The notes: generated from the letters alone by a model not told the origin. A DNA stretch of 64,000 nucleotides from Gp6-AA40 sp963723495 (GCA_963723495.1 CAVRQR010000012.1:1-64000), one strand, 5' to 3'. Positions 29,057 to 38,651 are shown, counted from the stretch's first letter. Numbers and translations are program-made.

Positions 29057-29483
29057 GGCAGATCTCGAGTGTCTCGATCGCAATCTCGTTGGCCGTCGCG
29101 TTCAGCGCGGGCCCGGTCAACTTGCACGGCCAGCCCCGGCGGAACCTCCACACGAGCACCGGCTGGCGGCTCTCGTCGAGGAGCGTGATCGTCCCGTCCG
29201 CCCTCAGAACCCGACCCTCCATGACGGTCTTGATCCAATTCCACAGCGTGATGTCGCCGGTGATGCCGCGCTTGAGCACGATGTTGGAGAACTTCTTCAG
29301 GCCAGGGATCTTTCGTACGGTGTTGTCCTCCGATCCGTTGCGATACTCGATCGGCGTGATCTCGATATCGAGGCCCGAGACTTCCGCAAACGAACCTCGT
29401 ATCGCCTGGCCATCGTCGAGGACACCGTTGATCGTGACGCGAAAGTTCTGGGCGGAATATGGGTCGTCGCGAAGAATGGCCAT
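29034..29483 (-). CDS. Contractile-tail tube protein, phage T4 gp19-like
   Basis: 149 residues, intact. The ATG at 29483 follows GGAGC. The whole chain fits the phage tail tube family (T4 gp19-like): AQNFRVTINGVLDDGQAIRG, SFAEVSGLDIEITPIEYRNG, RKIPGLKKFSNIVLKRGITG, DITLWNWIKTV, RQPVLVWRFRRGWPCKLTG and NATANEIAIETLEICHEGLE. Such proteins stack as hexameric rings inside phage tails, R-type pyocins and extracellular contractile injection systems. Here no sheath, baseplate, spike or AAA gene is nearby; only the small partner gene 28610-29056 accompanies it. Confidence 0.85.
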   Translation of the reverse strand: MAILRDDPYSAQNFRVTINGVLDDGQAIRGSFAEVSGLDIEITPIEYRNGSEDNTVRKIPGLKKFSNIVLKRGITGDITLWNWIKTVMEGRVLRADGTITLLDESRQPVLVWRFRRGWPCKLTGPALNATANEIAIETLEICHEGLEID

Positions 29484-29508
29484 GCAGTGCTCCTGACGAA
29501 GGAGGAGA

Positions 29509-29514
29509 ATTATA
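29509..29514 (-). promoter_or_regulatory. Candidate -10 box of the tail tube gene
   Basis: On the minus strand this reads TATAAT, in a 51-base divergent gap, 26 bases ahead of the tube gene ATG. No good TTGACA-like box lies 17 bases upstream, so the call rests on the -10 alone. Confidence 0.3.
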
Positions 29515-29534
29515 CTCACCCAGGAGGAACTGGC

Positions 29535-30596
29535 ATGCACGCGAGACATGCGGTGTCGCAGATTGCGGTCGTGGTCGGCACATGGCTCATCACCCCGTCG
29601 GCGTTCGCCCATCACAGCTTCGCGCCGCACTTCGATTCGAGTAAGCCGGCCAGCATCTCCGGCACCGTCACCGAGTACGAGGCCCGCAATCCGCACAGCT
29701 ACCTCCACATCGCCGCCATCGATGAGAACGGCAGGACACGCGAATACGTCTGCGAATCACACGGCGTCACGCAGCTCACGCGCAATGGCATCAGGCCCGA
29801 CATGTTCAAGGCCGGCACAAAGGTCCGAGTCACCGGCTCGATGTCGCGGCACAGCCCCTATATGTGCTTCTTCGACAACGTCGAGTTCGAGGACGGGCGC
29901 AAGTTGAGCGTCAACGGCCCGCGAGGAGCTGCGCCGTCGGCCGCCACCGCGCCGGCATCGGCCGCGCGCAAGGACATCTTCGGGACGTGGTTGCTCGCCC
30001 CGATCCCGAATCGCAGCACAAGCGGCCCTCAACCGATGATCCAGTTTCTGACGCCGGCCGGCGAGAAGGCAGTCGCCGCGTACGACCCGTTCAAGGATGA
30101 CCCGACCTTCCGCTGCGATCCCGTCGCCATTCGCCGTGTCTGGGGTGCACCCGGCACACCGCTCGAAATCGTACGCGAGGGAAACAACGTCGTGCTGCGT
30201 CACGAGTGGATGGACGTGCGCCGCGTCATCCACATGAACATGAAGGAGCACCCGAAGAACGGGTCACGCACATCGCTTGGTCACTCGATCGGCCGCATGG
30301 AAGGCGACACGCTCGTCATCGAGACGGCAAACTACTCGCAGGGCGTCCTGAACCAGTACGTCGAGCAACCTGGTCAGCCAACGAAGGGACTGCTCCACTC
30401 GGCTGCGCTCGCGTCGGTCGAGCGAGTACGCCTCGACGCCGCGCGTCAGCGCCTGGTTGTGGAGATCGATCTCGTGGATCCCGAGTACTTCACGAAGCCG
30501 TTCCCGCGCGGGACGCTGGAGTACGCAGCGTCAGATCTGAAAATCGAACCGTTCAACTGCTCGCCTGAAGGCGTGACTGGCACTCTGCGAAAATAG
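29535..30596 (+). CDS. DUF6152 domain fused to a TADG-family C-terminal domain, exported
   Basis: 353 residues. The ATG at 29535 follows AGGAGGA; the frame is open far upstream but antisense to other genes. Signal peptide IAVVVGTWLITPSAFA, then the DUF6152 domain (HHSFAPHFDSSKPASISGTV, EARNPHSYLHIAAIDENG, to about residue 125), an Ala/Pro linker, and a second domain: IFGTWLLAPIPNRST, FRCDPVAIRRVWGAPG, GHSIGRMEGDTLVIETANY, ASVERVRLDAARQRLVVEID and DPEYFTKPFPRGTLEY. The second half matches the W/REGDTLV and DPKxFTKPW blocks of the TADG proteins. So two proteins that are separate neighbours at 20893-22094 are one chain here. Confidence 0.8.
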   Translation: MHARHAVSQIAVVVGTWLITPSAFAHHSFAPHFDSSKPASISGTVTEYEARNPHSYLHIAAIDENGRTREYVCESHGVTQLTRNGIRPDMFKAGTKVRVTGSMSRHSPYMCFFDNVEFEDGRKLSVNGPRGAAPSAATAPASAARKDIFGTWLLAPIPNRSTSGPQPMIQFLTPAGEKAVAAYDPFKDDPTFRCDPVAIRRVWGAPGTPLEIVREGNNVVLRHEWMDVRRVIHMNMKEHPKNGSRTSLGHSIGRMEGDTLVIETANYSQGVLNQYVEQPGQPTKGLLHSAALASVERVRLDAARQRLVVEIDLVDPEYFTKPFPRGTLEYAASDLKIEPFNCSPEGVTGTLRK

Positions 30597-30683
30597 ACTC
30601 CCAACTCCAAGCCCAACTCCCAACTCCTTCAACTCCCAAATGACCTTGTCATTGGAAATTGGAGATTGGGAATTGGGAGTTGA
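30597..30683. repeat. Heptad inverted-repeat hairpin (ACTCCCA/TTGGGAA)
   Basis: Left arm of ACTCCCA-like seven-base units (30597-30638), centre AATGAC-CTT-GTCATT (about 30639-30653), right arm of complementary TTGGGAA-like units (30652-30683). It folds into one long hairpin after the gene ending at 30596 and may act as a terminator. Confidence 0.75.
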
Positions 30684-30766
30684 CAGCTCTCCGCTCTAGT
30701 CTGGTCTCTTTAGCAGATCGAACCGCTTCGACAATTCGGTCCAGAACGGGTACGTTCCACCAACGC

Positions 30767-32320
30767 ATGCAGTTGGACGACATCGTTCGCACGAGCATAG
30801 CCGTAGCGGAGGCAAGCAGCAGGCTCGCGAAGATCGGCCTGCTGGCCGGTGTGCTCCGGCGCCTTGCGCCTGACGAAGTCGAGATCGCGATCGGCATGCT
30901 GTCGGGCGAGGCGCGCCAGGGCCGGATCGGGATTGGATCGGCCGCGCTCTGGGCGGCCCGGGATACAGTCGCAGTCGAAGCAGCCTCCCTGCACCTCAGG
31001 GATGTCGACGAGGCATTCACGCAGATCGCGTCGATCAAGGGGGCTGGTTCGACGGCGGCGCGGCAGGAACGGCTTCGCCACCTTCTCGGGCGCGCCACGC
31101 GCGCGGAGCAGGACTTCATCGTCCGCCTGCTGTTCGGAGAGCTGCGGCAAGGAGCGCTCGAGGCGGTCCTTGTGGATGCCGTCGCACGGGCGAGCAGCAT
31201 CGATGCCGGCGCCGTCCGGCGCGCCGTGATGATGGCGGGGACCCTTGCACCGGTCGCCCGCGCGGCACTCTCCTCCGGCGAAGCCGGTCTCGCCGTGTTC
31301 AGCATCCAGCTGCTGCAACCGGTTCAACCGATGCTGGCGCAACCCGCCGATGACATCAGCGAAGCACTCGAGCAGATCGGACAAGACGCCTCGCTGGAAT
31401 GGAAGCTGGATGGAGCGCGCATCCAGGTCCACAAGAGCGGCGGCGACGTCCGAGTCTTCTCGCGCAATCTTCGGGACGTGACCGCGGCCGTGCCGGAAGT
31501 CGTCGACGCCGTACGTGTGCTCTCCGCGCATGAGGCGATCGTCGATGGCGAGGTGATCGCGCTCAGACCAAACGGCACGCCGCTGCCCTTTCAGGTGACG
31601 ATGCAGCGGTTCGGCCGGAAGCTGGACGTCGAGCGGCTGCGCGCGGAGATCCCGCTGACCCCGTTCTTCTTCGACTGCTTGTATGCCGATGGCGAGTCGC
31701 TGGTGGACGCCCCGCACGAGTCGCGTGTCGCGCGACTCAACACTCTGGCGCCCTCACTGGTCGTGCCCACGCTCTTGCGCCCGACGCGCGAGCGTGCCCA
31801 ACAGTTTCTCGACGAGACCCTGCAGCGCGGGCACGAGGGCGTGATGGTGAAAGCGCTCGGCGCCGGCTACGCTGCCGGCCGGCGCGGACAGCAATGGCTC
31901 AAGGTGAAGATCGCGCGTACGCTCGATCTCGTGGTGCTCGCCGCGGAATGGGGACACGGCCGTCGGACAGGTTGGCTCAGCAATCTGCACCTTGGAGCGC
32001 GCGATCCCGAGCACGGCGGCTTCGTCATGCTCGGGAAAACATTCAAGGGACTGACCGACGAGATGCTGGCGTGGCAAACCGAGAAGCTGCGCACGCTCGA
32101 GATCAGCCACGATCGCCATACCGTTTACGTGCGGCCGGAACTGGTCGTCGAGATCGCGTTCAACGAGGTGCAGGAAAGTCCCCACTATCCCGGCGGGCTG
32201 GCGCTTCGCTTTGCGCGGGTGAAGGCGTACCGGCAGGATAAATCGGCCCAAAACGCCGACACGATCGACACCGTCCGCGACATTTATCTTCGGTCGATCG
32301 CCGACAGGCACCCGGCGTAA
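30767..32320 (+). CDS. lig: ATP-dependent DNA ligase, archaeal/LigI type
   Basis: 517 residues from the ATG at 30767, where the family start (MQLDDIVRTSIAVAEASSRL) begins; the upstream open frame runs through the repeat hairpin. N-terminal DNA-binding domain to about residue 190 (EARQGRIGIGSAALWAARDT), adenylation motif I EWKLDGARIQVHKSG with the nucleophilic Lys, motif III FFFDCLYADG, motif IV HEGVMVKALGAGYAAGRRG, motif V QQWLKVKIARTLDLVVLAAE and OB-fold end with VEIAFNEVQESPHYPGGLAL, RFARVKAYRQDKSAQNADT. It seals nicks using ATP, as opposed to the NAD-dependent LigA that bacteria use in replication, and so is probably a repair enzyme. No Ku or polymerase partner is near. Confidence 0.92.
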   Translation: MQLDDIVRTSIAVAEASSRLAKIGLLAGVLRRLAPDEVEIAIGMLSGEARQGRIGIGSAALWAARDTVAVEAASLHLRDVDEAFTQIASIKGAGSTAARQERLRHLLGRATRAEQDFIVRLLFGELRQGALEAVLVDAVARASSIDAGAVRRAVMMAGTLAPVARAALSSGEAGLAVFSIQLLQPVQPMLAQPADDISEALEQIGQDASLEWKLDGARIQVHKSGGDVRVFSRNLRDVTAAVPEVVDAVRVLSAHEAIVDGEVIALRPNGTPLPFQVTMQRFGRKLDVERLRAEIPLTPFFFDCLYADGESLVDAPHESRVARLNTLAPSLVVPTLLRPTRERAQQFLDETLQRGHEGVMVKALGAGYAAGRRGQQWLKVKIARTLDLVVLAAEWGHGRRTGWLSNLHLGARDPEHGGFVMLGKTFKGLTDEMLAWQTEKLRTLEISHDRHTVYVRPELVVEIAFNEVQESPHYPGGLALRFARVKAYRQDKSAQNADTIDTVRDIYLRSIADRHPA

Positions 32321-32321
32321 T

Positions 32322-33809
32322 ATGAGCGCCATGTTGGCCATGCGTTGCCGTGACTTTTTAGTCGGTGGGCTGTTGCTCGGCTTGAGCGGCGTAGCGGTGT
32401 CTTCCGCCAGCGGCCAGACCGCGCTGGCGATCAGCGGCGACAGCACGGCTCCTGATGGAACCACCGCGCTTCACCAGGCAGTCCGGCAGAACGATCTCAA
32501 GACCGTCGAGGCCCTGATCAAGCGCGGCGCCGACGTGAAGGCCACGACGAGGTACGGCGTGACCCCGATCGGCCTGGCCGCGCTCGGTGGCAACGCGGCG
32601 ATCCTGCGCCGGCTGCTCGATGCCGGAGCGGATCCAAACACGGCGACCCCGGGCGGCGAGACCGCCCTGATGACGGCGGCCCGCACCGGCAATGTCGAGG
32701 CGGTGACGCTGCTGCTGGACCGCGGCGCCGGCGTGAACGCGAAAGACACGGTCCGTTCGCAGACGGCGCTGATATGGGCGGTCACCGAGAACCACCCGCC
32801 CATCGTCAAGCTGCTCGCATCACGGGGCGCCGACATCAATGCACGGACGAACGTCACGAAGCCGAAAGGTGAGTACGTGCCCGCGCGTGCCGGCGGCGCA
32901 TCGGGCGCGGGCATCATCCGTCAGCGCGCGCTGCCGACGGCAGACGGTGGGATGTCGCCGCTGCTCTTCGCCGTGCGCGACGGCAATGTCGAGATGACCC
33001 GGCTCCTGCTGGAGCTCGGCGCGAACATCGAACAGTCCTCAGGCAATCACACGTCACCGTTGCTCATCGCGCTCCTGAATGGGCAGGTCAGTCTCGCCAC
33101 CGAGCTGCTCGCGAAAGGCGTCAACCCGAATGCGGCAGACGACTACCAGCGGGCGGCGCTGTTTGCGGCGATTGACCTGCGCAACTTCAACCACGACAAG
33201 TATCCGTTTCTCTACAGCGACGAGCGAGACCCGCTGGATCTGATCAAGGCGCTCCTTCAGAAAGGCGCCGATCCGAACCTGAGAACCAACACGGTACCAG
33301 TGCATGGGCTGATGCAGTTCGACGGCTCGTGGGTCAACTTCGACGGGCAGACGCCGTTCATTCGTGCAGCGCTGTCCGGCGATATCGAAGTCATGCGCCT
33401 CCTGCTGCAGCACGGCGCGGATCCGAACATCGCCACGGCGCAGGGATCGACCGCGCTCATGGCCGCCGCTGGCATCAACTGGATTCCGGCCCAGACCTAC
33501 ACGCGCTCGGAGGCGGACTACGTGGAGGCGGTCAAGCTGTGCCTCGAACGCGGCGCGCCCGTCAATGCCGCGAACTCACTCGGGCTTGCGGCGATCCACG
33601 GTGCGGCAAACCGTGGATGGGTGTCGGTGATTCAAATCCTTGCCGATCACGGCGCCGTGCTGGATGTGAAGGACAACGGCGGCAGAACGCCGATGACGTT
33701 CGCGGAAGGGACGTTCCTGGCGATACGCCCGCCGGCGGCAAAGCCAGAGGCGATCGCGTTGTTGAAGAAGCTCATGGCCGACCAGACGAGGTCAGTGGCC
33801 GCGAAATGA
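32322..33809 (+). CDS. Exported ankyrin-repeat protein, intact
   Basis: 495 residues, ATG two bases after the ligase stop. Signal segment DFLVGGLLLGLSGVAVSSAS. About ten ankyrin repeats, each with G-x-T-x-L and L-L-x-x-G-A-D-P-N elements (DGTTALHQAVRQNDLKTV, GGETALMTAARTGNVEAVTL, GADPNIATAQGSTALMAAAG), with a longer loop at about 180-210 (KPKGEYVPARAGGASGAG) and one near 290 (NHDKYPFLYSDERDPLD). It is the intact counterpart of 8982-10641. Its TGA overlaps the ATG of the DUF1592 gene, so the two are coupled. Predicted to be periplasmic. Confidence 0.87.
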   Translation: MSAMLAMRCRDFLVGGLLLGLSGVAVSSASGQTALAISGDSTAPDGTTALHQAVRQNDLKTVEALIKRGADVKATTRYGVTPIGLAALGGNAAILRRLLDAGADPNTATPGGETALMTAARTGNVEAVTLLLDRGAGVNAKDTVRSQTALIWAVTENHPPIVKLLASRGADINARTNVTKPKGEYVPARAGGASGAGIIRQRALPTADGGMSPLLFAVRDGNVEMTRLLLELGANIEQSSGNHTSPLLIALLNGQVSLATELLAKGVNPNAADDYQRAALFAAIDLRNFNHDKYPFLYSDERDPLDLIKALLQKGADPNLRTNTVPVHGLMQFDGSWVNFDGQTPFIRAALSGDIEVMRLLLQHGADPNIATAQGSTALMAAAGINWIPAQTYTRSEADYVEAVKLCLERGAPVNAANSLGLAAIHGAANRGWVSVIQILADHGAVLDVKDNGGRTPMTFAEGTFLAIRPPAAKPEAIALLKKLMADQTRSVAAK

Positions 33810-36270
33810 AACGGACACTCTTCGCGAGTTCGATCGTGTTCGTGGCGATGGCATGGGCATCCGTCGTCGCGCAGCGAGCTCCGGCGCAACCGCCGGCGCC
33901 CAACTCTGAGCCGGGGTCCATGGCTGGCCCGTCGCAGCAGGCATTGCTGAAGCAGGTCCTGCATCACCTGTCACAACGAGACACTGAAGACCGGTGGACT
34001 CGTGCTCGACACGATGCGCGCTGATCGCATGGCGGCCGACGCCGAGACATGGGAGAAGGTCATCCGCAAGGTGCGCGCAGGTCTCATGCCACCAGCTGGC
34101 GCCAAGCGACCGCCGCGGGGAGATCTCGACGGATTTGCCACGGCCATCGAGGCAACGATCGATCACTTCGCCGCCAACGCTCCAAACCCCGGGCGGACGC
34201 CGCTTCACCGCATGAACCGCGTCGAGTACACCAACGCGATCCGCGACCTGCTCGCGCTGGAAGTCGACGCCACGACACTGCTTCCGGCCGACGACTCGAG
34301 TCACGGCTTCGACAACATCGCTGACGTCCTCGGCGTCTCGCCGTCGCTGCTTGAACGGTATGTATCGGCAGCAGCAAAGATCAGCAGGCTGGCGGTCGGA
34401 GAACGCGATGCGGCACCAGCCCAGGTGACCTACACGGTCAAGGGCGATCTGAGTCAGAACCAGACGCTCGAAGGGCAGCCACTCGGCACCCGTGGCGGCA
34501 CGACCATCCAGCACAACTTCCCGGTCGATGGCGAGTACGTGATCAGGCTGTCGCTGTTGAAGCTCAGTTTCGGGCAGGTGTTCGGCGAGGGCGCCGAAGG
34601 CGAGGAGCTCGAGGTGACGCTCAACGGCGAGCGCGTGAAGCTGTTCAAGCTCGACGAAGTGCCGATGTTCTTCATGCGCGAAGCACCTGGCTCGCATCCG
34701 CCGAAGCCGCAGCCGACCGACCCAATTGAGGAACGGGTCAAGATGACGCCCGACATTCGCCTCGAGTTCCGGCTCAAGGTGAAAGCCGGCCCGCAGTCGA
34801 TCGGCGTGGCATTCCTGCAGAAGAGTCATGCCGCGAACGAGGACCTCGTTCGGCGCCCGGCCTCGAGCACGTACGACGTCTTCATCGGGATGCAGTACGG
34901 CTACACGACGGCGCCTCACCTTTCACGCGTCGTCATCACAGGGCCCTATAACCCGACCGGCCTTGGCGACACACCCAGCCGGCGGCGCGTGTTCGTCTGT
35001 CGCCCCAACTCGCCCGCAGAGGAAGCACCTTGTGCGAGCCGAATTCTGTCCACGCTCGTTCGCCGGGCGTTCCGTCGCGCCCCAACCGAAGCGGACCTCG
35101 TGCCGCTCCTCGCCTTCTACCAGCAGGAGCGCGACAAGACCGGCAACTTCGAGGCCGGGATCGAGATGGCGCTGCGGCGCATCCTGGCCGACCCGGAGTT
35201 CGTCTTCCGCTTCGAGCCCACTCCCGCGGGAGTCGCTCCGGGGAAGCCGTATCAGATCAGGGACACGGAGCTGGCATCACGCTTGGCGTTCTTCCTCTGG
35301 TCGTCGATCCCCGACGATGAGCTGCTGACGCTGGGCATCGAGGGCAAACTGCACGAACCCGCGGTCCTCGAGAAGCAGACGCGCCGGATGCTCGCCGATC
35401 CAAAGGCGCACGCGCTTGTGACCAACTTCGCGAACCAGTGGTTGTTCCTGAGGGAGCTGAGGAACGTCAATCCCGACGTGACGATCTTCCCCGACTTCGA
35501 CGACAACCTGCGTCAAGGTTTCCAGCACGAAACAGAGATGCTCTTCGAGAGCATCATGCGCGAGGACCGGTCAGTCCTCGATCTCCTCGACGCGGACTAC
35601 ACATTCGTCAACGAGCGGCTGGCAAGGCACTACGGGATTTCGAATGTCTACGGCCCAGACTTCCGGCGTGTGCCCGTGCCGAACGATGCGCGCCGCGGCC
35701 TGCTCGGACATGGGAGCTTGCTGCTCGTCACCTCCAATGCCAATCGCACGTCGCCGGTGATGCGAGGCAAGTGGATTCTCGAGAACCTGCTTGGCGCCCA
35801 GGCGCCTTTGCCGCCGCCGGACGTGCCACCGCTCGAGGAGAAACCAACCGCAGCCGCGAGATCGGTACGTGAGCGCATCGAGCAGCACCGCTCCAACCCG
35901 GCATGCGCCGGCTGCCACAAGATCATGGATCCCATCGGGCTTGCGCTCGAGAACTACGACGCGATCGGCCGCTGGCGCACGATCGACGAAGGTGTCACGA
36001 TCGACGCCTCGGCGCAGCTGGTCGACGGCACCGCCATCGACGGGCCGGCCAGCCTGCGCAAGGCGATGCTCGGCCGCCCGAATGCGTTCGTCGGGTCCAT
36101 GACCGAGAAGCTGCTGATGTACGGCGTGGGCCGGGAACTCAAAGTACTACGATATGCCGGCCGTGCGAACGGTGATGCGGGATGCGGCGAAGAATCGTTA
36201 TCGTTTTTCCGATCTCGTGCTCGGGATCGTGAAGAGCCCCGCATTCCAAATGCGAGTGACGGGAACGTAG
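33806..36270 (+). CDS. Planctomycete-type cytochrome, DUF1587/1592/1595/1588/1585 multidomain protein, two frame breaks
   Basis: About 820 residues. ATG 33806 within ATGA and signal SSIVFVAMAWASVVAQ. After a break near 33955 the first haem site reads CITCHNETLKTGGLVLDTM, with LMPPAGAKRPPRGD behind it. Then DUF1587 (HRMNRVEYTNAIRDLLALE), DUF1595 (VRRAFRRAPTEADLVPLL), DUF1592 (ASRLAFFLWSSIPDDELLTL, NERLARHYGI), DUF1588 with the second haem site CAGCHKIMDPIGLALENYD, and after a break near 36143 DUF1585 ends YYDMPAVRTVMRDAAKNRYR. Paralogous to 11960-14543. It lies between the ankyrin and DUF1552 genes. Confidence 0.87.
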
Positions 36271-36300
36271 TCGAGAACGGAAGACTGGAGACCGAAGACC
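36271..36300. repeat. Seven-base-periodic spacer before the DUF1552 gene
   Basis: Units GAGAACG, GAAGACT, GGAGACC and GAAGACC fill the gap to the ATG at 36301. GGAG within it is the only plausible ribosome site, so the tract may double as a translation signal. Confidence 0.5.
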
Positions 36301-37626
36301 ATGGCCTTCATCACCAAGAAGCATTTGCCGCGGCGGACGTTCCTGAGAGGCATGGGCGTGACGCTCGCGCTGCCGCTGCTCGACTCGATGATCCCAGCGG
36401 GGACGCGTCTAGTGAAGACCGCGGCGCTCCCCAGGAGCCGCTTCTGCGGCATCTACATTCCGCACGGCGCCACGATGGACAAGTGGACGCCTGCCACGGA
36501 AGGTGCTGGCTTCGCTTTCCCCGAAACGCTGAAGCCGCTCGAGAAGCTCCGCGATCGCCTGACCGTCGTCAGCCACCTCGCCCATCCACTGGCCGGCGGC
36601 AAGGGATCCGATGCTGGAGCCGATCACGCTCGCTCCGCGGCCGTGTTCCTGAGCGGCGCCCATCCGCTGAAGGGCGGCGTGCAGGCCGGGCGCACCGTCG
36701 ATCAGGTGCTGGTCGACCACATCGGCCAGGAGACGCCGCTTCCGTCGCTCGAGGTGTGCATCGAGGAAGTCGCCCTGAACTGCGGCGCCGGCTACGGGTG
36801 CTCGTACTACAACACCATCTCCTGGCGCACGGATACGCTTCCACTGCCAATGGAGAACAGCCCGCAGGTCGTCTTCGAGCGGCTGTTCGGCGACGGTACC
36901 AATGCGGCGCAGCGCCTTTCACGCAAGCAGCAGGATCGCAGCATCCTCGACTCGGTCACCGACAAGGTCTCGCGTCTGCAGAACGGCCTCGATGCCGGCG
37001 ACCGCGCGCGCCTTGGCGAGTATCTCGACAACGTCAGGGAGATCGAGCGCCGCATTCAGAAGGCCGAGAAGCAGTCAGCCAGCAACCCGGAAGTGCCTGA
37101 AGCGCCGGTCGGTGTGCCGGAAGCCTTCGAGGATCACATCAAGCTGATGTTCGACCTGCAGGTGCTGGCGTATCAGGCGGAGATCACGCGCATCTCGACG
37201 ATGATGTACGCGCGCGATACGAGCGGCGCGACGTATTCCGGCAGCGGCGTGCGCGACGGCTTCCACACCGCCTCGCACCATTCCAACGCCCGGGCACGCA
37301 TGGATTCGTTTGCGCTCATCAACCGGTATCACGTGCAGATGCTCGGGTACTTCCTCGAGAAGCTGCACGCCACGCCGGATGGCGATGGCAACCTGCTGGA
37401 TCACTCGGTCGTGCTCTACGGCAGCAGCATGAGCAACGGCAACCAGCACGATCACGATCCGCTGCCCGTCCTCGTCGCCGGCGGCGCGTCGGGACAGCTC
37501 AAGGGCGATCGCCATCTTGCGTTTCCTGCGCACACGCCGATGTCGAACCTGATGCTGTCGCTGCTCGACAAGCTGGGCGTGCATCAGCAGAGCTTCGGCG
37601 ATAGTACGGGGAAGCTCGAGATCTGA
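36301..37626 (+). CDS. DUF1552 (HXXSHH) family exported protein, intact
   Basis: 441 residues. Tat-like signal PRRTFLRGMGVTLALPLLDS. Family landmarks in order: FCGIYIPHGATMDKWTP, LTVVSHLAHP, VFLSGAHPLKGG, TVDQVLVDHIGQETPLPSLE, CSYYNTISW, QQDRSILDSVTDKVSRL, REIERRIQKAEKQ, KLMFDLQVLAYQAEITR, the name-giving motif in DGFHTASHHSNARARMDSF and LYGSSMSNGNQHDHDPLP. The family resembles the alkaline-phosphatase-like DUF1501 group in size and in its C-terminal His-rich strand, but no reaction is established. Last gene of the lig-ankyrin-DUF1592-DUF1552 run. Confidence 0.9.
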   Translation: MAFITKKHLPRRTFLRGMGVTLALPLLDSMIPAGTRLVKTAALPRSRFCGIYIPHGATMDKWTPATEGAGFAFPETLKPLEKLRDRLTVVSHLAHPLAGGKGSDAGADHARSAAVFLSGAHPLKGGVQAGRTVDQVLVDHIGQETPLPSLEVCIEEVALNCGAGYGCSYYNTISWRTDTLPLPMENSPQVVFERLFGDGTNAAQRLSRKQQDRSILDSVTDKVSRLQNGLDAGDRARLGEYLDNVREIERRIQKAEKQSASNPEVPEAPVGVPEAFEDHIKLMFDLQVLAYQAEITRISTMMYARDTSGATYSGSGVRDGFHTASHHSNARARMDSFALINRYHVQMLGYFLEKLHATPDGDGNLLDHSVVLYGSSMSNGNQHDHDPLPVLVAGGASGQLKGDRHLAFPAHTPMSNLMLSLLDKLGVHQQSFGDSTGKLEI

Positions 37627-37832
37627 GGTTCGGCTGCCGCCTTCGCGCTCCGCGCTTCGGCCAGGAAATCCGGACACTACACCGAGTCGCTCGAGTTCCG
37701 TCGAAAGCAGGACGTCAAGCGCAAGGCGTTCAATTAGGTCCGATCGACTGCGTTGGAATCCGGCAGACAAAATTCGGGAGTTGACGTAGGATAAGGGCTC
37801 AACCCGCTGACAAACGATACTCAGTACGACCC
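37627..37832. other. Intergenic stretch with a short gene-end fragment
   Basis: Positions 37660-37738 read ARKSGHYTESLEFRRKQDVK then RKAFN and a stop, which looks like the end of a lost gene, but it is too short to identify. No other feature seen. Confidence 0.25.
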
Positions 37833-38039
37833 ATGGGCTCCGCACGAACAGCGTGTCCGGAGTGCGACGGTCTCAACGTCGTAGATCTCGCTGATCTGCT
37901 GTACTCTGCGCGGGTTGATTACTTCCGTTGTCGATCGTGTGGCTGCTGGTGGATGGTGCCAAAGGGCGCCAACGAGCCAGCCACACGCGTCGTGCTGGGC
38001 AACCCCACTTCCCTGGTGAATCAGAAACAGGCCGGCTAG
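37833..38039 (+). CDS. Small zinc-ribbon protein
   Basis: 68 residues. Two cysteine pairs, CPEC at residues 9-12 and CRSCGC at about 33-38, followed by WWMVPKG, a common zinc-ribbon layout of small bacterial proteins. No family name assigned. The AATACTCAGTACGACCC upstream gives no strong ribosome site. Confidence 0.5.
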   Translation: MGSARTACPECDGLNVVDLADLLYSARVDYFRCRSCGCWWMVPKGANEPATRVVLGNPTSLVNQKQAG

Positions 38040-38147
38040 GGCCTTTCAGGCAACGAGTCCTCGACGGTCGGCGGCGGCGGAATCGACCCCTTTCATACAT
38101 GCGCGTCCGGCACTCTTCGACCCCACGGTTCTTGAAGGGAGCTGCGT

Positions 38148-38532
38148 ATGAAACGATTGTCGGCGTTCCCGTGTGTGCTCGCGTTCGTCGTTCTGGTCGC
38201 GCTCTCAGTCACCGGCTGCGGGGTCGCTGCACAGGACCCCAAAGCGCCGGTGGGCTTCACCACGTCACAGACCTACATCACGATCGAGAACCGTTCGGGC
38301 AACGCGCTGGCCGAAGGGTTGATCGAGCTCGTGCCTTCCGGCGTGCTGGCCCCGTTCCGGCGGGAGCTCCCGCGCGTGGAATCGGGCGCGAAACGTGACG
38401 TGTCGTACAGACCTGTTCTCAGGCGCCGGCGGTTCCCGCTTCCGCCCGGGCGTCACACGCATCAAGTCGGTCAGGATCACGGCCAAGGATGTGTCCGGGA
38501 AGACGTACAAGGTGGAGGCGCCGTTCAACTGA
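38148..38532 (+). CDS. Putative lipoprotein of unknown function, one frame break
   Basis: ATG 38148 after GAAGGGA. Signal ending in a lipobox (VALSVTGC, Cys about residue 24). The mature part reads FTTSQTYITIENRSGNALAE, GLIELVPSGVLAPFRRELPR and, after an indel near 38410, TDLFSGAGGSRFRPGVTRIK and SVRITAKDVSGKTYKVEAPF, then the stop. About 127 residues, beta-rich. No family recognised. Confidence 0.6.
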
Positions 38533-38540
38533 ACCACCTC

Positions 38541-38602
38541 ATTCAGAATGCAGAATGCAGACACTGCGGCTCGAGCTGGATTCTGAATTCTGCGTTCTGA
38601 AA
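38541..38602. repeat. Heptad inverted-repeat hairpin (AGAATGC/GCATTCT-like)
   Basis: Left arm ATTCAGAATGCAGAATGCAG (38541-38560), GC-rich loop to about 38578, right arm GATTCTGAATTCTGCGTTCT (38579-38598). Seven-base units on both sides; folds into a hairpin directly after the lipoprotein stop. Confidence 0.75.
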
Positions 38603-38651
38603 AACGGGAACGCACACCAACTCGCCCTCGAATGCCATTAGACTGTCCGGC

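Noticed and set aside
34002..37100. 1032-residue DUF1592 protein running into the DUF1552 region
   Set aside because: An indel near 36143 loses the natural stop at 36270; the intact DUF1552 gene occupies the remainder in another frame.
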